A stretch of 45,464 bases of DNA from positions 1 to 45,464 of the IMG/VR virus record IMGVR_UViG_3300043436_001617, one strand, 5' to 3'. The notes below the pieces were generated by a model. That model saw nothing but the letters and a program-made list of their open reading frames with translations. It was not told where the DNA came from and ran no database searches. Positions 34,062 through 43,018 of the stretch are shown piece after piece (position 1 is the first letter of the stretch; each line of letters opens with the position of its first letter). Source of the stretch: a virus. Both the position numbers and the translations under genes were made by a program.

Positions 34062-34084
34062 TTAATCATTTAGTGTCCTATAAC
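34055..34084 (+). promoter_or_regulatory. Divergent promoter for the 34105 gene
   Basis: TTGTCA (34055-34060), an 18-bp spacer and TATAAC (34079-34084). The predicted start is about 34091, giving a 14-nt leader before ATG 34105. The -35 elements of this and the capsid promoter share the same bases (34055-34061). Confidence 0.6.
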
Positions 34085-34104
34085 TCTTTCTAATGACCTA
34101 ACTC

Positions 34105-34440
34105 ATGAAAATTGGCTATCACATAGACTTAAATCGCAAGTGTCGTTTTTCAATGGATTACGTCACGCCCGGCTATCAGGGACTTGCGTGGGCCGTTTTG
34201 CTCAAGGCGCTAGAGGATGGTTGTTCGCAGGATTGGATTGAGGATATTGTTGAGTTCTACGATATTAACATCAGCAAAGATATGCTCAAGCGCCTACCTG
34301 CAAATAAAATTAAGTTTAACAGCGGCACCAATGAAATGATGGGGGTGCATTTTCAGCAGAAAGGTAAACTTAAACCGCTCCTATCTATGCAAGATGGGCT
34401 ACATCTCAAAGGACTTGAGAATGTTGCCTCTGATGATTAA
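34105..34440 (+). CDS. Hypothetical protein (111 aa)
   Basis: A soluble, mixed alpha/beta protein (MDYVTPGYQGLAWAVLLKAL, then WIEDIVEFYDINISKDMLKR). No family recognised. It sits between the capsid gene and the giant collagen-like fiber, and the promoter of that fiber (-35 at 34424-34429) lies inside its last codons. It may be a fiber chaperone or an assembly factor, from position only. Confidence 0.55.
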   Translation: MKIGYHIDLNRKCRFSMDYVTPGYQGLAWAVLLKALEDGCSQDWIEDIVEFYDINISKDMLKRLPANKIKFNSGTNEMMGVHFQQKGKLKPLLSMQDGLHLKGLENVASDD

Positions 34441-34452
34441 AGATGCTACCTT
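34424..34452 (+). promoter_or_regulatory. Promoter of the giant fiber gene (leaderless)
   Basis: TTGCCT (34424-34429), a 17-bp spacer ending in TGC (34444-34446) and TACCTT (34447-34452). ATG 34459 starts 12 bp after the -10 begins, the same geometry as the promoters at 18771 and 22969. Confidence 0.65.
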
Positions 34453-34458
34453 TCACTT

Positions 34459-37400
34459 ATGTCGTCTTGTGACCAGCCCAATTGGTGTACGCCGCCTAAT
34501 TTCGATGTTATTTTCCCCGATTTAATCGGACCCACTGGCGCGTCAGGTCCAACTGGACCCACCGGACCAACGGGTCCACAAGGCAGCACTGGTCCAACGG
34601 GTTCTAGTGGTCCAACTGGTCCTACAGGCCCCACGGGTCCTACAGGACCGCAGGGAACCACCGGACCTACCGGAACTACAGGACCAACCGGACCCACTGG
34701 TCCTACTGGCCCTAGCGGCACAACAGGTCCAACCGGAACAACTGGCCCAACTGGGCCAACAGGACCATCTGGTACAACTGGACCCACGGGTCCTAGCGGT
34801 GTTACTGGCGCAACCGGACCACAGGGAACGACGGGACCTACTGGAACAACGGGTCCTACCGGACCGACTGGTCCTAGCGGTATTCAAGGAACTACTGGAC
34901 CTACGGGCACCACTGGCCCGACAGGACCTACTGGTCCGTCCGGTCCAACAGGACCGACAGGCCCTTCTGGCACGACTGGACCAACAGGAACCACGGGTCC
35001 AACTGGACCCATTGGTGAAACGGGACCTATTGGCACTACAGGCCCTACTGGATTACAAGGTCCTACTGGACCACAAGGTACAACAGGTCCTACGGGCGTT
35101 ATTGGGCCGACAGGCCCAGTAGGTACAACGGGTCCTACGGGTATTCAAGGTCCTTCCGGTACTACGGGGCCAACAGGGCCTAGCGGTACTACAGGTCCCA
35201 CAGGGACTACAGGTCCTACTGGTTCTTCAGGTCCGACTGGCCCGACTGGCCCAACGGGACCGCAAGGAACGACAGGTCCGACAGGTATTCAAGGACCCGA
35301 AGGTGTTACCGGAGCCACAGGCCCTCAGGGTACTACTGGGCCAACTGGAACGCAAGGCACTACTGGTCCTACAGGAACCACTGGCCCTACGGGTCCAACG
35401 GGTCCCCAAGGGACAACTGGGCCAACTGGTACGACAGGCCCAACCGGACCTAGCGGTCCAACAGGCCCTACGGGTCCTCAGGGTTCTACGGGAGCTACCG
35501 GACCCGCTGGTACGGCTAATGCCCACCAATCGGTCAATTTCGTGTTGTCTGGCGCTAATGCTAGTACCTACTTCGCTGGTACATTGGGCGCTGATGGTGG
35601 TTATGGCGTTGGCGCGTACATTGAAGCTAATGCTAACGGTGCTCTTGGCCTTATCGACGGGCAAACCCCTGTTGTAGGTTATCGGTTGATCATTGATGAC
35701 CGGACTAACCCCATTGAGAACGGTATCTACACCGTTACTAGCCTTGGTTCGCCCACATCAAAGTATCGCTTCACTCGCGCTACTGACTTTGACAATCACA
35801 TTGCTGAACAAGTTACCTACGGCGATTTTGCGTTTGTTCTAACGGGTACTAGCTTCGCTGGCGCTACGATGATTCAGTTCCTTTACGGAACGGGTGTCAA
35901 CGATAGCATTATCATTGGTACGGATGCGATTAACTTTACCCGCACGGGTGGTATTGGAGCTACTGGACCTACTGGAGCTACGGGTGTGCAGGGTGCTGGT
36001 GGTGCTCTTGGTTATTGGGGTTCGTTTTGGGATACCACCAATCAAACCCCTGTCGCAATCAACACTCCGCAAGCTGTTACAATCAATAGTTATGATGCGG
36101 CCAATAATGGCGTTACTGTGGCTTCTAGCAGCCAAGTAACCTTTGAGTATCAGGGAGTTTACAGCATTACGTTCTCAGTTCAACTAACGAATAGTAGCAC
36201 TGCACAAGGCGCGACTCAATTCTTTCTCAAGAAGAATGGCGCTATTTTGGCGGATACGAATTCGCATTACGATGTTCCAGATAAACAAGGTAGTGCGTTC
36301 TCGTCGCAGATATTGACGGTAAACTTTGTCGTATCATTGTCGGCCAGCGATTACATTCAGCTCTTCTGGCAAACAGCTAACGCTAGTGTTACGCTAGAAA
36401 CAATTCCGTCCAATACGACGTATCCACGCACTCCCTCGGTTATCCTCACGGCTACACAGGTGATGTACACCCAGCTTGGGCCATCCGGTGCTACTGGCGT
36501 ACAAGGACCCACAGGACCTATCGGTATTACGGGTGCAACAGGTATTCAAGGCCCAACGGGCTTGCAAGGACCCACGGGCTTACAAGGATTGACCGGAGCT
36601 ACTGGTCCGCAGGGCGTATCCGGTATTGATGGCGCTACGGGCGTTACCGGAGCTACAGGACCACAGGGTATTCAGGGTCCCCAAGGCACCACGGGAGCCA
36701 CTGGCGTGCAGGGTATTGATGGTGTTACGGGCGCAACAGGTGTACAGGGTACAACGGGACCCATTGGTTCAACTGGCCCACAGGGTACAACGGGTGCTAC
36801 GGGCATCCAAGGACCTACTGGCGCTCAGGGTAGCACGGGTGTTCAGGGACCAACGGGTATCCAAGGCACAACCGGACCACAAGGGACCACCGGACCAACA
36901 GGCGTACAAGGCCCAGTGGGTCTTACGGGCGCTACTGGAGCGCAGGGTATTCAGGGTCTAACGGGTCCGACTGGACCCACAGGCCCACAAGGGGCTACGG
37001 GCGCTGCTAATGCGTCAGGAACCACGAACTATCATGCTAAATTCACGGGTGCCAATACGCTTGGTAATAGCGTTATTTTTGATGATGGAACTAATGTGGG
37101 TATTGGCACTACTGCACCCGCTACTCTCCTAGAATTAAAAACAACAACGCCAATTATTACACTTACCCCATCTGGTTATGGTGGAAGTTATCAAACTACT
37201 TTGGGAACAAGAGCTGGTGCTGAAGCGTATCTGATTTTGGGCAATAACTCCGTTAATGAAATCCGAGCTGGACGAAGCGTTGCTGGAGGTATTCTTGATT
37301 TTTACACTAACAATACAGTAGGCCAAGGGTCAACTTCTGACGGAAATTTCGTCATGCGAATGGCGTCAAATGGTAACGTAGGTATTGGAAATACTGCAGC

Positions 37401-39486
37401 AAACGCAAAACTTGAAATAACTGGCGGAACAGCGATGACAAGTGGTTGGAATCGTAGCTTGCTTTTATCTGCCACGTTTCCAGTTCTAGTATTTGGTTCT
37501 AATGCTACAAAGTTTTCGGGAATAGGTGTTGATTACAGTAATGCCGCAGCAGGAATGTTTTTCTGGGTTAACGGTTCCAGCAGTGATATTAGCGGAACTG
37601 GAAACGTAGCTCTTGGTATTAATACTGGTAATTATGTAACAGCTTATGGATCATCCCGCGCTCCAATTTTCTACGATAGTGATAATACGAGTTTTTACGG
37701 TGATTTTGCCAGTACCTCATATGTAAATATTATTACATTTGCTGGAAGTCTTAATTCAAATAGTGGTTATAATAGTCCAAATCAACTTGTAACTGCAAGT
37801 GACACAAATTGGACGTTTGGTTGTTATAATAGTGGAGTTCAATATTGGATGCAGGTTAAATTTTATGGAACAAATGACGCAAATCGAGGTTTTCGAGTTT
37901 TAGATGCAAGCAATTCTAGTGTTCCGTTTTACGTAACCGGAGCTGGCAATTCTTACGCTTCTACAAGTTTCCGCGCACCAATTTTCTACGATAGTAATGA
38001 TACAGGCTATTACGTGGACCCAAATAGCGGAAGTAGGATGGTCGATTTATACTATAATAATTTATATAGCGCGGTTGACGCAAATTACGGATTTAAAGGA
38101 AATAATGTTTATGCAGATACAGTAAATTCTGGAGCCGTTGGCGACCCATTAGAATTATGTTATGTTCGAGGAGCTTATACTACTACTACTGGCAGTATGC
38201 GCGCACCACTTTTCTACGACAGCAATGACACGGCTTATTTTCTTGACCCGACTTCTGGAACAACATCATTAAAGGTTGGCGGAGCTTTAACTCAAGGAAC
38301 TTTGGTTGCCAGACCGTATGTTGCTTGGGGAGCGAGCGGAGATACATCCGGTTGCGTTGTTATTAAATTACCCGGCAACAGTGTATCAAATTACGGAATG
38401 ATTCATGCGGTAATTGATATTTATGAATACAGCGGCAACAATGTTTCAACCGTTGTTATTGGAGGTCATAATTGGAACAATGCATGGTACAATTATGGAG
38501 CGAATATCGTTGGTTTTACTAACAAACAAGTTAGATTATGTGTTGTTGATGGACAATTTGCAATTGTAATTGGCAGCAACGGAGCAGCTTGGTCATACGG
38601 CCAAGTTGTTCTACGCAAAATTCACAACGGCTCCTATTATTCTGGGGTAATGGATTTGGGTGGTTCTTACTCAATCTATCAGACCAATTCTCTTTCTCCA
38701 TCTTGGGATTCAGGTGCTCTTAATCAATTAAGAACAGAAACTTTTATTGCTACTGCGTCAGCATATGCCCCAATTTTTTACGATTACAATAATGGTAGTT
38801 ACTACGTAAATCCAGCGGCAACATCGCAGTTGAGCTTGATTCAAGCTGATAACTACATCTATTGCAGTAATCAAATATACGGAACCTTGCTTTATGATGT
38901 CAATAACACGGGGTATTATTGCGACCCGTCTAACGAATCAAACATGGGGCGCGTTACCCTTGGTGGTAGTCGAACGGATGCCATTCGCAGCACGGGATAC
39001 AACGGGTACGGCAATACTCATTGGGGTCTGGGTGTGGCCAGTGGGCAGGTTGGACTTAACATCACTCTTCTCACTGGCAGCAGCTATTCTCCGATTGACG
39101 CCAGTAATAGCGGTGGCGGCACCATTTTCCGAGCTAACGAATACGGCACCGTAACGTGCGTTTCCCTTACTCAAACGTCCGATGGTCGTTACAAAGACGT
39201 TATCAATGAATTTGAGCTGGGTCTTGACGCTATCCTTGGTCTTCGTCCCGTGCGTTTTAATTGGAACGAAAGATCAACCCTGCGGCGTGATGTGACCTAC
39301 ACGGGATTCATTGCTCAAGAAGTTGAAGCCGTTATTCCAGAAGCCGTGCATTACGACCAAAAGGATGATCGTTATTCCCTTGAGGAACGTCCTATTATTG
39401 CCGCATTGGTTAATGCCGTTAAAGAACTTAATGCGATGAATAAAAACTTGCTGGAACGCATCAAAACCTTAGAATCTAAATCTTAA
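34459..39486 (+). CDS. Giant collagen-like tail fiber with S74 chaperone domain
   Basis: A 1675-residue fiber. Residues 24-352 are Gly-X-Y triplets with GPTG predominating. Residues 353-495 are a globular beta domain. A short triplet stretch (about 496-515) leads to a jelly-roll (517-670, [20 protein letters not shown]). A second collagen block spans 674-850. The shaft (about 851-1570) contains five units built on [16 protein letters not shown]. The C-terminus has a peptidase S74 intramolecular chaperone: S1574-D-G-R-Y-K1579 supplies the catalytic Ser-Lys pair and cleavage before S1574 would release about 102 residues after trimerisation. This would be the main host-range fiber. Confidence 0.85.
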   Translation: MSSCDQPNWCTPPNFDVIFPDLIGPTGASGPTGPTGPTGPQGSTGPTGSSGPTGPTGPTGPTGPQGTTGPTGTTGPTGPTGPTGPSGTTGPTGTTGPTGPTGPSGTTGPTGPSGVTGATGPQGTTGPTGTTGPTGPTGPSGIQGTTGPTGTTGPTGPTGPSGPTGPTGPSGTTGPTGTTGPTGPIGETGPIGTTGPTGLQGPTGPQGTTGPTGVIGPTGPVGTTGPTGIQGPSGTTGPTGPSGTTGPTGTTGPTGSSGPTGPTGPTGPQGTTGPTGIQGPEGVTGATGPQGTTGPTGTQGTTGPTGTTGPTGPTGPQGTTGPTGTTGPTGPSGPTGPTGPQGSTGATGPAGTANAHQSVNFVLSGANASTYFAGTLGADGGYGVGAYIEANANGALGLIDGQTPVVGYRLIIDDRTNPIENGIYTVTSLGSPTSKYRFTRATDFDNHIAEQVTYGDFAFVLTGTSFAGATMIQFLYGTGVNDSIIIGTDAINFTRTGGIGATGPTGATGVQGAGGALGYWGSFWDTTNQTPVAINTPQAVTINSYDAANNGVTVASSSQVTFEYQGVYSITFSVQLTNSSTAQGATQFFLKKNGAILADTNSHYDVPDKQGSAFSSQILTVNFVVSLSASDYIQLFWQTANASVTLETIPSNTTYPRTPSVILTATQVMYTQLGPSGATGVQGPTGPIGITGATGIQGPTGLQGPTGLQGLTGATGPQGVSGIDGATGVTGATGPQGIQGPQGTTGATGVQGIDGVTGATGVQGTTGPIGSTGPQGTTGATGIQGPTGAQGSTGVQGPTGIQGTTGPQGTTGPTGVQGPVGLTGATGAQGIQGLTGPTGPTGPQGATGAANASGTTNYHAKFTGANTLGNSVIFDDGTNVGIGTTAPATLLELKTTTPIITLTPSGYGGSYQTTLGTRAGAEAYLILGNNSVNEIRAGRSVAGGILDFYTNNTVGQGSTSDGNFVMRMASNGNVGIGNTAANAKLEITGGTAMTSGWNRSLLLSATFPVLVFGSNATKFSGIGVDYSNAAAGMFFWVNGSSSDISGTGNVALGINTGNYVTAYGSSRAPIFYDSDNTSFYGDFASTSYVNIITFAGSLNSNSGYNSPNQLVTASDTNWTFGCYNSGVQYWMQVKFYGTNDANRGFRVLDASNSSVPFYVTGAGNSYASTSFRAPIFYDSNDTGYYVDPNSGSRMVDLYYNNLYSAVDANYGFKGNNVYADTVNSGAVGDPLELCYVRGAYTTTTGSMRAPLFYDSNDTAYFLDPTSGTTSLKVGGALTQGTLVARPYVAWGASGDTSGCVVIKLPGNSVSNYGMIHAVIDIYEYSGNNVSTVVIGGHNWNNAWYNYGANIVGFTNKQVRLCVVDGQFAIVIGSNGAAWSYGQVVLRKIHNGSYYSGVMDLGGSYSIYQTNSLSPSWDSGALNQLRTETFIATASAYAPIFYDYNNGSYYVNPAATSQLSLIQADNYIYCSNQIYGTLLYDVNNTGYYCDPSNESNMGRVTLGGSRTDAIRSTGYNGYGNTHWGLGVASGQVGLNITLLTGSSYSPIDASNSGGGTIFRANEYGTVTCVSLTQTSDGRYKDVINEFELGLDAILGLRPVRFNWNERSTLRRDVTYTGFIAQEVEAVIPEAVHYDQKDDRYSLEERPIIAALVNAVKELNAMNKNLLERIKTLESKS
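34528..35515 (+). repeat. Collagen-type Gly-X-Y coding repeat (first block of the giant fiber)
   Basis: About 110 consecutive Gly-X-Y codon triplets, with GPTG and GTTG recurring. The DNA uses different codons for the same residues (GGT, GGA, GGC; CCT, CCA, CCC), so it is a degenerate 9-bp repeat. A second block is at about 36478-37011. Comparable blocks are at 14797-15297, 16158-17093 and 18918-19077 in the other collagen-like genes. Confidence 0.85.
37655..38945 (+). repeat. Five copies of a fiber-shaft motif (YDSNDTGYY type)
   Basis: Units near 37661, 37979, 38207, 38769 and 38890 share [RY]APxFYD[SY][ND][ND][TG][GAS][YF][YF]xxP or a shortened form (the fifth is [17 protein letters not shown]). 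They punctuate a beta-rich shaft and resemble the repeats of tail fibers that end in an S74 domain. Spacing varies (roughly 120-560 bp), so they mark domain boundaries rather than a strict tandem array. Confidence 0.7.
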
Positions 39487-39491
39487 TACCT

Positions 39492-39848
39492 ATGATCACC
39501 TACACATGGAAAGTTACTGAAATGCTCGCCAACACTCAGGGCGGAAATCCTGACTTTGTTGTTCAAACCCGCTGGACCAAAATTGCTACGGATAGTGACA
39601 CCGGATTGAGTGGAACCTTTGCTGGTGCCACCCCATTCAAATATGAATCATCGTCTGCGGTCATTCCGTATGACCAACTGACGGAAGCAATTGTTTTGGG
39701 ATGGATTCAAGATACTATCAATGCTAATCCCAGTTATGCTGCACACATTGATGCTCAGATTGCCAAACAACTGAACCCAAACAAAGCGGAGCCTGTTCCA
39801 TTGCCGTGGGCACCACCCACCCCGACTCCCACCCCTCCTGTGGCCTAA
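39492..39848 (+). CDS. Hypothetical protein with Pro-rich tail (118 aa)
   Basis: A beta-rich protein (ITYTWKVTEMLANTQGGNPD, VVQTRWTKIATDSDTGLSG, TPFKYESSSAVIPYDQLTEA) ending in a Pro/Thr tail (APPTPTPTPPVA). Position 5 bp after the giant fiber and the pattern TYTWKVTEM suggest a fiber chaperone or connector of the DUF7936-like or tail-fiber-assembly type, but I cannot confirm a family. The start follows as TAA-TACCT-ATG. Confidence 0.55.
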   Translation: MITYTWKVTEMLANTQGGNPDFVVQTRWTKIATDSDTGLSGTFAGATPFKYESSSAVIPYDQLTEAIVLGWIQDTINANPSYAAHIDAQIAKQLNPNKAEPVPLPWAPPTPTPTPPVA

Positions 39849-39853
39849 TTGCC

Positions 39854-39881
39854 TTGCAAAAGCCTAATGGATTGTCATTAT
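39854..39881 (+). promoter_or_regulatory. Promoter of the lysis region
   Basis: TTGCAA (39854-39859), a 16-bp spacer ending in TGT (39873-39875) and CATTAT (39876-39881). ATG 39891 starts 15 bp after the -10 begins, a leader of about 3 nt. An alternative TTGCCT lies at 39849-39854. Confidence 0.4.
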
Positions 39882-39890
39882 TGAATAACC

Positions 39891-40088
39891 ATGAGTAATC
39901 AACCTCCATCACCCGCACCTGAATTAACCAAGGATATTGCCCTCAATAACCTTTACGCCGCTAGTCGTCGTGCTCCTGTTGACGCTAATCAACATGACCT
40001 CTGCTTGCGCTCTGCTCAACTCCTAGCCAAAGAGCTTGGACTGGATGGCGGCGACAATGCGCCAAGGCCCGTTCCGGTTCCCAAATAA
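39891..40088 (+). CDS. Hypothetical protein (65 aa)
   Basis: A small soluble protein with a Pro-rich N-terminus (PPSPAPELTKDIALNNLYAA) and a helical core. The sequence DLCLRSAQLLAKELGL suggests a helical hairpin; no family is recognised. It is the first gene of the region that includes the holins and is probably leaderless. Confidence 0.5.
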   Translation: MSNQPPSPAPELTKDIALNNLYAASRRAPVDANQHDLCLRSAQLLAKELGLDGGDNAPRPVPVPK

Positions 40089-40091
40089 GTC

Positions 40092-40622
40092 ATGAGCGGC
40101 ACCTCGGATGTCAATTGGAAGTCTTACGTTGGCCCACAAGACAACGATAGGCTCATTACGTCCGAGGTGTGGCAGCCTCCAGTTTTCCCCAAGGATTGGG
40201 ATGATCTGTTTAAATGCTCCGATGTGAACAATCTTGTGGCTCGCGGACTGACTATCCCTGATAGTCGTGAGGATAGCATTGATTGCGTGCGCGGTAGCGG
40301 CTATTCCGTTGAATCCTGCACGATTGAAGGCTCAACCACGGTCAAGGGAGCCATTGATGGCTTTAAGCTCTCAAATTGCGTTATTTCGGGTACTATTGAG
40401 TGTGGCCAATATGATAACTATTGGAAATTTGGCAGGGACCCCACGCGCAATGTATCGTTGATCAATTGTTGCTCACCGGATGGTGAACCCATTCGCGTTA
40501 AATTGTGGGATGCTAATGTGCCTACGGTGCAGAACACCCATGTTAAGATAATCAAGATGCCAAAATGGCTTTGGCTCCCTTATTTTATTTTCCGTCGTCT
40601 TACTAACCCTAAAGCTGCATAA
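40092..40622 (+). CDS. Hypothetical protein with beta-helix-like core and aromatic C-terminus (176 aa)
   Basis: Residues about 60-125 have the rhythm of a short right-handed beta-helix (RGSGYSVESCTIEGSTTVKG, then FKLSNCVISGTIECGQY), with Cys in each coil. Residues about 155-168 (PKWLWLPYFIFRRL) are aromatic and could associate with a membrane. No family recognised. It precedes the holin candidate with a TAA-CC-ATG junction, so a virion or envelope role is possible. Confidence 0.55.
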   Translation: MSGTSDVNWKSYVGPQDNDRLITSEVWQPPVFPKDWDDLFKCSDVNNLVARGLTIPDSREDSIDCVRGSGYSVESCTIEGSTTVKGAIDGFKLSNCVISGTIECGQYDNYWKFGRDPTRNVSLINCCSPDGEPIRVKLWDANVPTVQNTHVKIIKMPKWLWLPYFIFRRLTNPKAA

Positions 40623-40624
40623 CC

Positions 40625-41026
40625 ATGCTCGACCTCATCACAAACGCACTAGGAGGCGGCGCATTAGGCGTCTTACTCCGTATTGGAAATGGTTTCTTTG
40701 ACAATTATAAAGCGGGCCAAGAGCACAAACGGAAACTTGAAGAGGCAAAGGCTATGGCGGAAATTGCCAGCGATAAAGCTCGATGGGACGCTTTTACCGC
40801 TAGTCAACAAGCTGCCACACCTCCTGATAACATCTCTCCGTGGGCTGCTAACACAATCACCCTTTTCCGCCCAGTCATTACCCTGCTATTACTTGTTTTG
40901 GTGACCATTGTATTCTTTCGGGTCACTTCGCTTGAGCAAGCAGACATGATTGATGAAATCCAGTTTTGTGCATTTAATTGCATTGGATGGTGGTTTGGCG
41001 ATAGAATGACCCGTAAATCCAAATGA
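40625..41026 (+). CDS. Holin (3TM, gene-transfer-agent type)
   Basis: A 133-residue membrane protein: a weak amphipathic segment at about 4-19, a charged helix (30-55), and two strong hydrophobic segments at 79-100 and 109-125, ending in a basic tail. The central motif SPWAANTITLFRPVITLLLL resembles the three-TM holin family known from gene-transfer agents. Holins make the inner-membrane lesion that times lysis. It overlaps the next membrane gene by ATGA. No lysozyme gene lies next to it; a candidate is on the other strand at 44607-45041. Confidence 0.65.
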   Translation: MLDLITNALGGGALGVLLRIGNGFFDNYKAGQEHKRKLEEAKAMAEIASDKARWDAFTASQQAATPPDNISPWAANTITLFRPVITLLLLVLVTIVFFRVTSLEQADMIDEIQFCAFNCIGWWFGDRMTRKSK

Positions 41027-41349
41027 ATGACCCAAAAGACCTCATGGAAATAGCCAAGGTGTGGAAAGAAACCGGATGGCTTACGGCAGTCATTGGCGGA
41101 GCTGGTATGACAGCTCGCTTGCTCGCCAATCCGATTCAAGGCACACCGTGGGATAGCATTCGACGCATCCTGATGGCTGCTATTGTTTCCACCATCGCTT
41201 GGTTTATCGTGGAACAGATTGAAGTCAGCTCCTTGGTTAAAGCAATAACATATGGTGTGGCAGGGGTGGTAAGCCCTGAGATAATCGACGGTCTAACCAA
41301 TTTGGCTAAGAGCTATTCTAAGAATCCAAGCAAACTGATTAAAAAATGA
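41023..41349 (+). CDS. Second holin-like membrane protein (108 aa)
   Basis: One or two hydrophobic segments (about 49-64 and 71-86) and a basic C-terminus (NPSKLIKK). The pattern RRILMAAIVSTIAWFIVEQI is similar to LydA-like holins. With the neighbouring 133-residue protein it may form a holin/antiholin or two-holin pair. ATGA overlaps at both ends tie three membrane proteins together. Confidence 0.55.
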   Translation: MNDPKDLMEIAKVWKETGWLTAVIGGAGMTARLLANPIQGTPWDSIRRILMAAIVSTIAWFIVEQIEVSSLVKAITYGVAGVVSPEIIDGLTNLAKSYSKNPSKLIKK

Positions 41350-41969
41350 ACCCTAAAGCCATTACTGCTGCTCTCGCATTAACAGTGATTTGTTTTTCAG
41401 GTGTTGGCGTAATGACGGTTCAAAGTGTTTCATCTAACATTGCACAAAGCGACAAGGAGTTCGCCCTCACTAGCAATGTGCTGAGTCCGCTTTTCGATGT
41501 TTATGGCCTAGCTATTGTTGATGGCCAAGCCAAAGCAAGCAAAGGGTTGATCAACGCAAAAGAGTTCTGTGATTCGCTCAACAAGCTGGAAACGGAAGCC
41601 GAGCGATTGATTGCCGAGTACAATCAACATCCCGAACTGTTAGCGCAGCATAAGTTGGTTAAAGCCTACCTTAAGAAGGCCCGTGCGGCTTGTGATAGCG
41701 GGAAGATTGAAACGCTCAACTCTCCAGCAATGACTGCTGAACTTTATGGGGTGATTGACCCAATGACGGAGCTGATCAACAAGCTGCTTTTGGAGAACTT
41801 GACCATATCGCGCCAATACAAGAGTGCGGCTGATTCATCCCTGCTAACCTTTGAGCGATTTGCTACCGTTGCTGCTGGACTGGGCATCGTTTTTGCCGTA
41901 GCTCCTTGGATTAAACCCAAAGAAAAAGTGCTGGTTTCCATTAAACCAAAACGTCGTAAAAATAAATAA
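41346..41969 (+). CDS. Membrane protein with chemoreceptor-like helical sensor domain (207 aa)
   Basis: An N-terminal membrane helix (5-25), a helical periplasmic region (about 30-170) and a second membrane helix (173-190) followed by a basic tail (KPKRRKNK). This is the layout of a four-helix-bundle (4HB) sensor module of chemoreceptors, but the signalling domain is missing. Two Cys lie in the periplasmic part (C75, C116). Translated by ATGA coupling after two holin-like genes, it could regulate lysis or stabilise the holin complex. The 4HB similarity is an inference from topology and helix pattern. Confidence 0.5.
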   Translation: MNPKAITAALALTVICFSGVGVMTVQSVSSNIAQSDKEFALTSNVLSPLFDVYGLAIVDGQAKASKGLINAKEFCDSLNKLETEAERLIAEYNQHPELLAQHKLVKAYLKKARAACDSGKIETLNSPAMTAELYGVIDPMTELINKLLLENLTISRQYKSAADSSLLTFERFATVAAGLGIVFAVAPWIKPKEKVLVSIKPKRRKNK

Positions 41970-41982
41970 GACCATCTCAGTT

Positions 41983-42234
41983 ATGAACCCACGTGATCTA
42001 CCCTGCAATAGTCCTCGTCGTGATGTAAGCGGCGGGAAGAAGTCTGTCGTCAAAGCCTGTGCTAATGGCAAAGAGAAGGTTGTTCGTTTTGGTGACGCCA
42101 ACATGACGATTAAAAAATCTTCTCCAGAACGCAAGAAGTCTTACTGCGCTAGGTCTGGAGGTATTTCGGGCAAAGCCGATAAACTGTCAGCCAATTATTG
42201 GTCCCGTCTTGCTTGGGGATGCGGCTTAAAATAA
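41983..42234 (+). CDS. Small basic protein (83 aa)
   Basis: A very basic protein with KVVRFGDANMTIKKSSPERK, then YCARSGGI and NYWSRLAWGCG. The YCAR-SGGI and YWSR-xAW pattern recurs in short uncharacterised phage proteins, but I cannot name the family. The basic composition suggests nucleic-acid or membrane contact. It starts 13 bp after the helical membrane protein. Confidence 0.6.
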   Translation: MNPRDLPCNSPRRDVSGGKKSVVKACANGKEKVVRFGDANMTIKKSSPERKKSYCARSGGISGKADKLSANYWSRLAWGCGLK

Positions 42235-42250
42235 TTTTAATTTAATCGTC

Positions 42251-42279
42251 TTGACACTTTTGACAAAGTAACATGTTTC
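42251..42279 (+). promoter_or_regulatory. Possible promoter of the phosphoesterase gene
   Basis: TTGACA occurs twice, at 42251-42256 and 42260-42265. The first is 17 bp from TGTTTC (42274-42279), whose match to a -10 is poor; ATG 42287 starts 13 bp after that box. The geometry fits the other near-leaderless promoters but the -10 does not. Confidence 0.3.
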
Positions 42280-42286
42280 GAGGCTC

Positions 42287-43018
42287 ATGAAAAAGTTCGT
42301 CATCGCTAGTGACATTCATGGGATTCACAAGGATGAGCGTGCTTGCAATGCGTGCATCAATTTCACGAAGGACTTTAATCCTGAAATAAGGGTGATAGCT
42401 GGCGACCTGTGGGATTTCTCTGCTATCCGCAAGGGAGCCTCTGAGGATGAGCGCGCAGTATCCATGCGGGATGATTTTCTAGCAGGTGCGGAATTCGCTG
42501 ATGCTTTCTTTGAGGGCGGAACTGAGAACACCCTGATGTTGGGTAATCACGACGTGCGTGCATACGACCTAGCTCACTCAGTAGATGCCGTTAAAGCCGA
42601 TTTGGGGCATAAAATGGTAGAGGACATAGAATACGTCGCTAGGAGGAACAATGCCTCTCTAATTCCTTACGATAGTCGCGCAGGAGTGCTTGAAATTGGA
42701 CACCTTAACGTGGTTCATGGATTTCATACGGGAATGTCGGCTTGTGCATCTCATAGTCGTATCTATGGGAACGTAGCTTTTGGGCATTGCCACTCAATCG
42801 AATCCTTTCAAACCCCCGGCCTCAATCCACAGGAGGCGCGTTGCATTGGTTGCTTGTGCGACCTTAACCCTGACTATGCAAACCGCAAGACGGGTAAACT
42901 AAGGTGGAGTCACGGTTGGGCCTATGGATGGGTCGAGGAGGACGGAACCTACTCCATATTCCAAGTGCGGGGCATTAATGGCAAATTCCGCACCGCCAGT
43001 GACGTTAAAACTTACTAA
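42287..43018 (+). CDS. Calcineurin-like metallophosphoesterase
   Basis: A 243-residue metallophosphoesterase with all family motifs: D9-x-H11 (SDIHG), GD40LWD, GNHD (86-89), H144 (VVHGFH) and GHCH (166-169). It needs two metal ions and hydrolyses phosphoesters in nucleotides, nucleic acids or proteins. It could be a nuclease or a nucleotidase, and similar phage proteins act in nucleotide or DNA processing. Next to it, in a TAATG junction, is a small winged-helix protein. The -35 region upstream has two TTGACA. Confidence 0.85.
   Translation: MKKFVIASDIHGIHKDERACNACINFTKDFNPEIRVIAGDLWDFSAIRKGASEDERAVSMRDDFLAGAEFADAFFEGGTENTLMLGNHDVRAYDLAHSVDAVKADLGHKMVEDIEYVARRNNASLIPYDSRAGVLEIGHLNVVHGFHTGMSACASHSRIYGNVAFGHCHSIESFQTPGLNPQEARCIGCLCDLNPDYANRKTGKLRWSHGWAYGWVEEDGTYSIFQVRGINGKFRTASDVKTY

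Noticed and set aside
34797-35510. CRISPR or other short tandem-repeat array in the 9-bp repeats
   Set aside because: The repeats are codons of the Gly-X-Y sequence and vary in third positions. No constant repeat and no spacers.
39849-39854. TTGCCT as the -35 for the 39891 gene
   Set aside because: The spacing to the -10 (21 bp) is too long. TTGCAA at 39854 is a better fit, though the two overlap.
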